NCBI RefSeq assembly: GCF_004801285.1
Contig: NZ_SSNY01000012.1
Span: 62,001-126,000, forward strand
Length of the DNA stretch: 64,000 nucleotides
Direction of reading: 5' to 3'
DNA from: Ollibium composti
GTDB lineage: Bacteria; Pseudomonadota; Alphaproteobacteria; Rhizobiales; Rhizobiaceae
Shown here: piece after piece, positions 58,283 to 64,000 of the stretch
Layout: each line of letters opens with the position of its first letter
Position numbering within the stretch: position 1 is the stretch's first letter
Made by a program: the position numbers and the translations under genes
The notes under the pieces: model-generated
What the model saw: the letters and a program-made list of their open reading frames with translations, nothing else
The model's database searches: none
Told to the model about the DNA's origin: nothing

Positions 58283-59992
58283 GTGAGCACGATGCGTACC
58301 CATGTCTGCGATGTGCTGGTTATCGGTTCGGGCGCCGGCGGGCTGGCGACCGCGGTGACGGCTCGTTATCACGGGCTCGACGTCCTGGTGGTGGAGAAGG
58401 CGGACGTATTCGGCGGCACCACGGCGCGCTCGGGCGGCTGGTCGTGGATCCCTTGCAATCCGCTTGCCATGCGCGAAGGCGTGAGCGACAGCCTCGACAA
58501 GGCGCGCACCTATCTCCAGCATGAGACCGGCAACCATTTCGACGCCGCGCGCATCGACGCCTTCCTGGAGAACGGTCCCAGGATGGTCGATTTCTTCGAG
58601 CGCAACACCGCGTTGAAGTTCGTCCTCGGCCCTGCCTTCTCCGACTATCACCCCGATGCACCGGGCGGGATGCCGGGCGGTCGGCCTATCGTCGCCGAAC
58701 CGTTCGACGGAAGGCAACTAGGCAAGGACATCGCCCGCCTGCGGCCGCCGCTGCAGGAGATAACCTTCCTCGGGATGATGATCGGCTCGGGTAAGGAACT
58801 CCTGCATTTCTTCAACGTCACGCGGTCGGTGAAGTCGGCCGCCTATGTCGGCGTGCTGTTCACGAAATACCTGCGCGACCTTGCGCTGCATGGCCGCGCG
58901 ATGCGCCTGACCAACGGCAACGCGCTGATCGGCCGGCTGGCCAAGTCTGCCTTCGATCTCGGCGTTCCGATCTGGACTTCGGCGCCGGCGCGGGAACTGG
59001 TGGAGAGTGACGGCGGGGTCGTGGGTGCCGTGGTGGTCAGGGACGGCGAACCGGTCCGCGTCGAGGCGCGGCGCGGCGTGGTGCTGGCAAGCGGCGGCTT
59101 TCCGCAGGACGTCGCCCGCCGCAAGGCGCTTTTCGGTCACGCGCCGACCGGCAAGGAACACTGGTCGCCGGCCCCCGAAACCAACACCGGCGACGGGCTG
59201 CGGCTCGGCGAAAGCGCCGGCGGCAGCCTGATCGAGGGTTATCCGAACCCGGCCGCCTGGGTGCCGGTTTCACTGGTACCGCGCCGTGACGGCAGCAAGG
59301 GCCCGTTCCCGCATTTCATCGATCGCGGCAAGCCCGGGGTTATTGCCGTGACGCGCAAGGGCACCCGCTTCACCAACGAGGCCAATTCCTATCACGACTT
59401 TGTCCAAGCGATGCTGCGCGCGACCGCGGGCGAGGCGGAGCGCTGCGCGTTCCTGATCGTCGATCATCCGACGCTGCGGCGCTATGGCCTCGGCTTCGTC
59501 AAGCCGTTTCCGGTGCCGATCGGACCGAACCTGCGCTCGGGCTACCTGCTGAGAGGCCGCACGCTAGGGGAATTGGCGCAGAAGGCGGGCATCGACATCG
59601 CCAGCTTCGAAGCGACGGTGCGCGAATACAACAGCCATGCCGCCGCTGGAAACGATCCGCAGTTCAACCGTGGCGGCAATGCCTACAACCGCTATCTCGG
59701 CGATCCCGACCACAAGCCCAATCCGTGCGTCGGTCCGATCGCGACCGGACCGTTCTATGCCATCAAGGTCGTTCCAGGCGATCTCGGCACCTTCGCCGGA
59801 CTCCGCACCAATGCCGACAACCAGGTCATCGACGCCGGCGGCCGGCCCATTCCAGGTCTGTTCGCTGCTGGAAACGACGCCGCCAGCATCATGGGTGGCA
59901 ACTATCCGGGCGGCGGCATCACGCTCGGCCCCGCACTCACCTTCGGCTACGTCGTCGGCCGCCGCCTCGCTGGCGTCGATACCGCAGCCTGA
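58283..59992 (+). CDS. FAD-dependent oxidoreductase, 3-ketosteroid dehydrogenase/fumarate reductase-like
   Basis: A 569-residue flavoprotein of the FAD_binding_2 family. The N-terminal VLVIGSGAGGLA (dinucleotide motif at residues 15-20), VVEKADVFGGTTARSGGWSWIP, and C-terminal LFAAGNDAASIMGGNYPGGGITLGPALTFGYVVGRR are those of 3-ketosteroid-delta1-dehydrogenase-like enzymes. It likely introduces or removes a ring C=C bond. GTG 58283, nine bases after GGGGGAGA, is chosen. ATG 58247 lacks a ribosome-binding site and sits beside the operator half-site. Confidence 0.88.
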   Translation: MSTMRTHVCDVLVIGSGAGGLATAVTARYHGLDVLVVEKADVFGGTTARSGGWSWIPCNPLAMREGVSDSLDKARTYLQHETGNHFDAARIDAFLENGPRMVDFFERNTALKFVLGPAFSDYHPDAPGGMPGGRPIVAEPFDGRQLGKDIARLRPPLQEITFLGMMIGSGKELLHFFNVTRSVKSAAYVGVLFTKYLRDLALHGRAMRLTNGNALIGRLAKSAFDLGVPIWTSAPARELVESDGGVVGAVVVRDGEPVRVEARRGVVLASGGFPQDVARRKALFGHAPTGKEHWSPAPETNTGDGLRLGESAGGSLIEGYPNPAAWVPVSLVPRRDGSKGPFPHFIDRGKPGVIAVTRKGTRFTNEANSYHDFVQAMLRATAGEAERCAFLIVDHPTLRRYGLGFVKPFPVPIGPNLRSGYLLRGRTLGELAQKAGIDIASFEATVREYNSHAAAGNDPQFNRGGNAYNRYLGDPDHKPNPCVGPIATGPFYAIKVVPGDLGTFAGLRTNADNQVIDAGGRPIPGLFAAGNDAASIMGGNYPGGGITLGPALTFGYVVGRRLAGVDTAA

Positions 59993-60016
59993 CCACGCAT
60001 CGCATCGGAGATCGTC

Positions 60017-60778
60017 ATGTATCCGCTTCTGGAAGGTAAGCTCTGCGTCATAACCGGAGCAGGGCAGGGCAACGGCCGGTCGCTGGCCGTGGGCCTGGCG
60101 AAATGGGGGGCCGACGTGGTCGCAGCGGACATAGACCGCGCCAATGCCGAGGAGACGGCGGAACTGGTGCGCGCCGAGGGACGGCGTGCGCATGCCGTCG
60201 CCTGGGATGTCTCGGACCTCGATCAAGGCCGGCGCGTGGCCGCCGAAAGCGCGGCGGCAATGGGCGATGCGGCGATCCTGATCAACAATGCCGGCGTCAT
60301 CTTTCGCGGCGACAGCGACGGCGAAGCGGCGCTCAAGGCTTGGCCCAGGATCCTCGAAATCAATCTTTCCGGCACCTACTACGCGACGGTCGTCTTCCTC
60401 GAGCAATTGAAGCGAACGCGCGGCGCCGTCATCAACATCGGCTCGCTGCAATCTTTCGTAGGCCTGGCCACCAAAGGAGCGGCCTATGCTTCGAGCAAGG
60501 GCGGCGTGCTTCTGCTGACCAAGGAGATGGCCGTAGAGTTCGCGCCCTTCGGCATTCGCGTCAACGGTATCGCCCCCGGCACCATGACCACGCCGATGAA
60601 CCCGTGGATCGGCAAGGACCAGGCCAAGATGGACATGCTGGTCAAGCGTATACCGATGGGGCGCGTGGGCGCGCCCGACGAGCTCGTCGGCGCGGCGCTC
60701 TTCCTCGCTTCCGATACTCTGGCCAGCTATGTCAACGGGATCATGATCCCCGTCGACGGCGGCTTCCTCGCAATGTGA
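60017..60778 (+). CDS. Short-chain dehydrogenase/reductase
   Basis: A 253-residue SDR with TGAGQGNG at residues 13-20, NNAG at 90-93, catalytic S143, Y157 and K161, and the C-terminal SYVNGIMIPVDGG. It resembles the SDR at 62465-63211 (same GAGQGNG motif), suggesting sequential or stereospecific oxidation of related alcohols. It lies 24 bases after the flavoprotein gene in the same operon. Confidence 0.92.
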   Translation: MYPLLEGKLCVITGAGQGNGRSLAVGLAKWGADVVAADIDRANAEETAELVRAEGRRAHAVAWDVSDLDQGRRVAAESAAAMGDAAILINNAGVIFRGDSDGEAALKAWPRILEINLSGTYYATVVFLEQLKRTRGAVINIGSLQSFVGLATKGAAYASSKGGVLLLTKEMAVEFAPFGIRVNGIAPGTMTTPMNPWIGKDQAKMDMLVKRIPMGRVGAPDELVGAALFLASDTLASYVNGIMIPVDGGFLAM

Positions 60779-60804
60779 CCAACGCCATCAAAGGAGTGAC
60801 AGCA

Positions 60805-61290
60805 ATGCCCCGCATACAGGGAAAGCCAAATGTACCCGGCAGCGCCTTCCGGCAGATCATCGCGCTGCGCCCCGAGATCGCCAAGCCGTGGAACGCCCTC
60901 GATGAAGCCATGCGCTTCACCGGCGTTCTCGATGCCGGGCTCAAGGAAGAGGTGCGCCGCATGGTGGCGCGTCATTCCGGTTGCCTGTTCTGCGCTTCGT
61001 TCGGCGCGCCGCAGGACAGCTACGACGATCCGCGCTGGGCAGCAGCCGTGGCGTTCGGCAAGGCCGTGGCGACCGATCCGACGGCGGTGAGCGAAGATGA
61101 CTGGCAGGCGCTCCAGGCGCATTTCAGCGACGAGGAGATCGTCGAACTGACTGCGTGGATCGCCTTCATGTTTGCCAGCGAAATGATCGGCGCGGTGATG
61201 AAGCTGGAGCCAGCCACCCCGGAACTGAAGACCATGTATACCAACTGGATCCGCAACGGCATCGAAAAGGCTGCCCGCGCCGCGTCCTGA
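60805..61290 (+). CDS. Carboxymuconolactone decarboxylase-like protein
   Basis: A 161-residue all-helical protein with C60-L-F-C63 in VARHSGCLFCASFGA, matching the AhpD/CMD helix-turn-helix with CxxC, though the following histidine of peroxidase-type members is replaced. Such proteins are either gamma-carboxymuconolactone decarboxylases or thiol peroxidases. The CxxC favours a redox role. AAGGAG precedes the ATG. It is the last gene of the plus-strand operon, followed by a stem-loop. Confidence 0.82.
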   Translation: MPRIQGKPNVPGSAFRQIIALRPEIAKPWNALDEAMRFTGVLDAGLKEEVRRMVARHSGCLFCASFGAPQDSYDDPRWAAAVAFGKAVATDPTAVSEDDWQALQAHFSDEEIVELTAWIAFMFASEMIGAVMKLEPATPELKTMYTNWIRNGIEKAARAAS

Positions 61291-61333
61291 AACGTCCGGC
61301 CAAAACGGCCGCCAGAATCCTCTCAGGCCTGTC

Positions 61334-61367
61334 GGCAGGGGCCGGACCTTCAGGTCTGGTTCCTGCC
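61334..61367 (+). terminator. Terminator-like stem-loop after the EthD-CMD operon
   Basis: GGCAGGGGCCGGACC and GGTCTGGTTCCTGCC form a 15-pair stem allowing G-U pairs, with a TTCA loop, 43 bases past the stop. No T tract follows directly. Confidence 0.65.
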
Positions 61368-61390
61368 GTCACGGGCGGCAGACCGGTTCT

Positions 61391-61429
61391 AGATCGTTTC
61401 ACGGTTTCCCGGAAACGGTGAAACGATCT
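61391..61429. repeat. 39-bp near-perfect palindrome, rhizobial-type intergenic repeat
   Basis: AGATCGTTTCACGGTTTCC is matched by GGAAACGGTGAAACGATCT with one mismatch around a single central base, followed by a T-rich GTCTCTTTGTTT. It resembles, from memory, the other half of the mosaic intergenic repeat seen at 48697. It may also act as a bidirectional terminator between convergent operons. Confidence 0.62.
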
Positions 61430-61442
61430 GTCTCTTTGTTTA

Positions 61443-61458
61443 GCCGCATTTGTGCGGC
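61443..61458 (-). terminator. Short hairpin downstream of the IclR gene
   Basis: GCCGCA-N4-TGCGGC lies 31 bases past the IclR stop; on the minus strand it is followed by AAACAAAGAGAC rather than T residues. It is a weak candidate for the end of the regulator transcript, and could equally extend the palindrome beside it. Confidence 0.4.
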
Positions 61459-61488
61459 GCCAGCGATTCCGTCTGGCTGCAAAATGCT

Positions 61489-62355
61489 TTAGGCAGTCGT
61501 CGGACGCTGCGCGGTTCTGGCTTGTCTGCGCTGCCGGCCGGGACCGGTCGAGGCGCCTGGCGTGCCGGGCCGCTCGGCATTCGGGTCGTAGCCGAGGCTG
61601 CTCGAAATCCGGGCGCAGAAGGCGAGGGTGGCGGTGACGTAGGGGCCGTCGGTCGCCGTGGTAAGCCGCCCGGCCGGGCCGATGAGGGTGATGACGAGCT
61701 GGATCTGGCCGGTGTGGTCGAATACCGGCGCCGACACCGCGTGAATGCCGGGAACCGGAACGCCTTCGGTCGTCGCGAAGCCCGTTGCCCGTACATTTTC
61801 GTTCGACGCCTCGATCTGTCGGATCGACGTCGGAGCTCCAACCATGAACTGGGACGGGCCTTCCTTCAGTTCGGAATCGACATAGTCGCGTACCATCTTC
61901 TGCGGCAGATAGGCAGCGAAGACCCGACCGCTTGCCGTTCCCATCATCGAATAGTGCGTGCCGGCGCGGACGTTGACATGCAGCTGGCTCGCGCCTTCCT
62001 CCACATAGATCACCGTCGGGCCGCGCGTGCCAAGAACGACGATCATCGCCATCATGCCGGTTTCTTCGGAGAGTTGCGACAGGTGCTGCGTGGCGATCTT
62101 CAGCGGATCGAAACTGTACATGCGCACGATGCCGAGGTTGAGCGCGAAGGGGCCGATCCGATAGCGGCCCGCATCGTCCTGTTCCACCAGGCCGAGGCGG
62201 CGGAACGACAGCAGGTAGGCGTGCGCCTGGGCCGGCGTCAGGTCCGATTTCTGGGCGAGGTCGCGCAGCATCATCGGATGGCCTTCGGCGGCCAGCGCGG
62301 TCAGGATGCGGCCGCCGACCTCGATTGATTGAACGCCACGTCCCTTGATTGTCAT
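61489..62355 (-). CDS. IclR-family transcriptional regulator
   Basis: A 288-residue IclR-type regulator. The winged HTH spans about residues 5-70 (LRDLAQKSDLTPAQAHAYLLSFRRLGLVEQD), and the GAF-like effector domain includes ASGRVFAAYLP and a TEGVPVPGIHAVSAPVFD block. The C-terminal 30 residues are arginine-, glycine- and proline-rich and probably disordered. Start 62355 fits the family length, while ATG 62448 adds an arginine-rich leader. As the only regulator in the locus it is the probable controller of the three GAA-N4-TTCG promoters. Confidence 0.9.
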   Translation of the reverse strand: MTIKGRGVQSIEVGGRILTALAAEGHPMMLRDLAQKSDLTPAQAHAYLLSFRRLGLVEQDDAGRYRIGPFALNLGIVRMYSFDPLKIATQHLSQLSEETGMMAMIVVLGTRGPTVIYVEEGASQLHVNVRAGTHYSMMGTASGRVFAAYLPQKMVRDYVDSELKEGPSQFMVGAPTSIRQIEASNENVRATGFATTEGVPVPGIHAVSAPVFDHTGQIQLVITLIGPAGRLTTATDGPYVTATLAFCARISSSLGYDPNAERPGTPGASTGPGRQRRQARTAQRPTTA

Positions 62356-62464
62356 TGCGTGCCGCACCCGCTGATAGAGCACGCGCCGTATACGGCCGCA
62401 CCGCCCACTTTCCCGCCCCGCTATAGACGACGCGGCGTCCTGCCTCAAGCTCGGCGTCAGGCTC

Positions 62465-63211
62465 TCACAGCGCCATGTAGCCGCCGTCGACCACCAATAC
62501 CGTGCCGGTCACGTAGCTCGACATCGGTGAAGCGAGGAAGACCGCCGGTCCCACGAGTTCCTCCGGCTCGCCCATGCGGCCGAGCGGGATGCGTCCGAGA
62601 AACGATTTCAAGCGCGCCGGATCGTTGCGGGTCGCCTCCGTCATCGGTGTCGCCATGGCCCCGGGGGCGATGGCGTTGACGCGGATGCCGTCCTTGGCGA
62701 GTTCCTGCGCCAGGTTGAGGGTGAGCATCCGCACGCCCGCCTTCGACGCCGTGTAGCCGACCGAGGTCGAGGTGGACAGGAAGGAGGCTATCGAGGCGAT
62801 GTTGACGATCGCGCCACGCGTCTTGCGCAACTGGGGCAGGAAAGCCAGCGAGACGTTGAGCGTGCCGGTCAGGTTCACGTCGAGGGCCGCGTTCCACATC
62901 GCCCGCAACCCGGGGTCGTCGATCGTGTGACGGGGACAGATGCCGGCATTGTTGACGACGATGGAGGCGTCGCCGATCTCGCGCGCCACTTCGCCGGCGA
63001 CGGCATGGCAGCCGGCCTCGTCGGTGACGTCGAGCTGGAACCACCACGCCTGGCCCCCGGCCTGCCTGATCGCTTCGGCCGTCGCCGATGCCGGCTCGGC
63101 GTTGACGTCCACCGCCACCACGCCGGCGCCTGCCGCGGCCAGCCCCTTGGCGATGGCCGCGCCGTTTCCCTGTCCGGCGCCCGTCACGACGGCTATTCTG
63201 TCGGCCAGCAT
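62465..63211 (-). CDS. Short-chain dehydrogenase/reductase
   Basis: A 248-residue SDR with TGAGQGNG at 10-17, NNAG at 87-90, catalytic S140, Y153 and K157, and C-terminal SYVTGTVLVVDGG. AGGGAGGA precedes the ATG. It lies just after the DctM gene on the minus strand and is probably co-transcribed with the TRAP permease and IclR. It is similar to the SDR at 60017. Confidence 0.92.
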   Translation of the reverse strand: MLADRIAVVTGAGQGNGAAIAKGLAAAGAGVVAVDVNAEPASATAEAIRQAGGQAWWFQLDVTDEAGCHAVAGEVAREIGDASIVVNNAGICPRHTIDDPGLRAMWNAALDVNLTGTLNVSLAFLPQLRKTRGAIVNIASIASFLSTSTSVGYTASKAGVRMLTLNLAQELAKDGIRVNAIAPGAMATPMTEATRNDPARLKSFLGRIPLGRMGEPEELVGPAVFLASPMSSYVTGTVLVVDGGYMAL

Positions 63212-63236
63212 TGTCGATCCTCCCTGCGTCTTGCGC

Positions 63237-64000
63237 TTATTTGTCGAGAAGCATGTGCGGCATCCACAGCGCGATCTGCGGGAAGGCCATGACCAGGCCG
63301 AGGCCGATGATCTGCAGCAGGACGAAGGGAATGATGCCCCAGTAGATGTCCTGCATGCGCACGCCCGGCGGAGAAACCGCCTTCATGTAAAAGAGGGACG
63401 GTCCCATGGGCGGCGTCAGGAAGGACGTTTGCAGGTTGACCGCCAGCAGGATGGCGAACCAGTAGGCGACGTCGGCCTTGGCGACGTGATCGCCGAAATC
63501 GAGCGAAAGCAGGATCGGTGCAAAGACAGGCAGCACGATCAGGGTGATCTCGATCCACTCGAAGAAGAAGCCGAGGAAGAAAACCAGCCCCATGACGATG
63601 ATCAGAAGGTGCCAGGGCGAAAGGCCGAGATGCTTGATGTAGTCGGTGACCAGGTGCTCGCCGCCGAGCAGACGGAATGTCAGCGCGAAGACGGTGGCGC
63701 ACAGGATGATCATGAAGATCATGCCGGTGGTCAGGGCCGACTGATGCAGCACGTCCTTCAGCGTCGGCCACCAGCCGCGCGTTTCGGCTACCAGCCGCGC
63801 CATCAAGCCGCCCCGTGTCTCTGTCGCGGCGGAGTTCGGAATGGCAAAGCGGGTGAAGCTTAGGCCGGCGTAGATCAGCGGCCTGATGACGAAGGCCAGT
63901 AACATCGCGCCGGCGGCGCCGACGCCGGCGGATTCGGTGGGCGTGGCCCAGCCGAAGATGATCGAGCCGAGCACCAGGAAGATGAGCACGAAGGCGGGAA
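63237..64000 (-). CDS. TRAP transporter large permease (DctM family), cut by the window end
   Basis: The last 254 codons are visible; the gene continues beyond base 64000. The reading frame is open to the edge (PAFVLIFLVLGSII), so the GTG at 63989 is internal. Family landmarks are FGWATPTESAGVGAAGA, LGFFFEWIEITLIVLPVFAPIL and QTSFLTPPMGPSLFYMKAV near the C-terminus, with about seven helices in view. It is the sodium-coupled channel subunit; the small permease DctQ should lie upstream, outside the window. It is the natural partner for the DctP encoded at 54679. Confidence 0.92.
   Translation of the reverse strand, partial: PAFVLIFLVLGSIIFGWATPTESAGVGAAGAMLLAFVIRPLIYAGLSFTRFAIPNSAATETRGGLMARLVAETRGWWPTLKDVLHQSALTTGMIFMIILCATVFALTFRLLGGEHLVTDYIKHLGLSPWHLLIIVMGLVFFLGFFFEWIEITLIVLPVFAPILLSLDFGDHVAKADVAYWFAILLAVNLQTSFLTPPMGPSLFYMKAVSPPGVRMQDIYWGIIPFVLLQIIGLGLVMAFPQIALWMPHMLLDK

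Noticed and set aside
1-64000. tRNA, rRNA, CRISPR arrays, insertion sequences, integrases and replication origin elements
   Set aside because: Looked for on both strands; no cloverleaf, repeat-spacer pattern, transposase motif or DnaA/iteron cluster was seen.

Overview
This is a high-GC window from an alphaproteobacterium, most likely a Hyphomicrobiales member close to Mesorhizobium or Aminobacter. That placement is inferred from codon use, the density of solute transporters, a mocDEF-type gene set, and two intergenic palindromes that resemble repeats common in this order. There is no rRNA, tRNA, CRISPR array, transposase or phage gene. Nearly all of it is catabolic accessory DNA: five complete transport systems plus pieces of two others, each beside its own regulator and enzymes, with many ATGA/GTGA start-stop overlaps.

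Layout. 1-2.8 kb: the end of a peptide ABC operon (OppD tail, OppF) and a serine hydrolase. 2.9-5.3 kb: a LysR regulator divergent from a 14-TM drug exporter. 5.4-15.2 kb: a YjiE-type LysR regulator divergent from a YtcJ-type amidohydrolase, a complete dipeptide/opine-type ABC transporter (binding protein, two permeases, two ATPases) and an M81 (MlrC-type) peptidase. 15.2-25.7 kb: a two-armed locus around a GntR/FCD regulator. The left arm has an aminotransferase, a branched-chain-type binding protein, a SnoaL-like protein, an aldo/keto reductase, a TIGR04076-like protein and a DUF3830-like protein. The right arm has LivGFHM-type transport genes and a DAO-family flavoenzyme. 25.7-26.4 kb: two small unknown genes.

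26.6-51.4 kb is a compound sugar/polyol region. It has two complete ribose-type ABC transporters, two LacI regulators and one RpiR regulator, two Gfo/Idh/MocA dehydrogenases, sugar isomerases, a long-chain polyol dehydrogenase, an SDR and a DUF4432 epimerase-like protein. It also carries a minus-strand mocD-mocE-mocF set (membrane di-iron oxygenase, Rieske ferredoxin, ferredoxin reductase) and a second mocD paralogue next to a strongly diverged PanB-like protein. In rhizobia MocDEF is linked to demethylation of the rhizopine 3-O-methyl-scyllo-inosamine, so the region probably imports and O-demethylates methylated inositols or sugars. The PanB-like protein next to an enzyme expected to release a C1 unit is the most novel feature here.

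51.6-64 kb: a TauE/SafE exporter, then a TRAP-transporter catabolic locus. This has an isomerase-like TIM barrel, an old-yellow-enzyme reductase, DctP, two EthD-type proteins, a glutathione transferase, a ketosteroid-dehydrogenase-like flavoprotein, two SDRs, a carboxymuconolactone-decarboxylase-like protein, an IclR regulator and a DctM cut by the window end. Three promoters in it share a GAA-N4-TTCG inverted-repeat motif, suggesting one regulon. Each of the five binding-protein genes with its downstream end in view is followed by a stem-loop, consistent with keeping binding-protein mRNA in excess over the rest of each operon.
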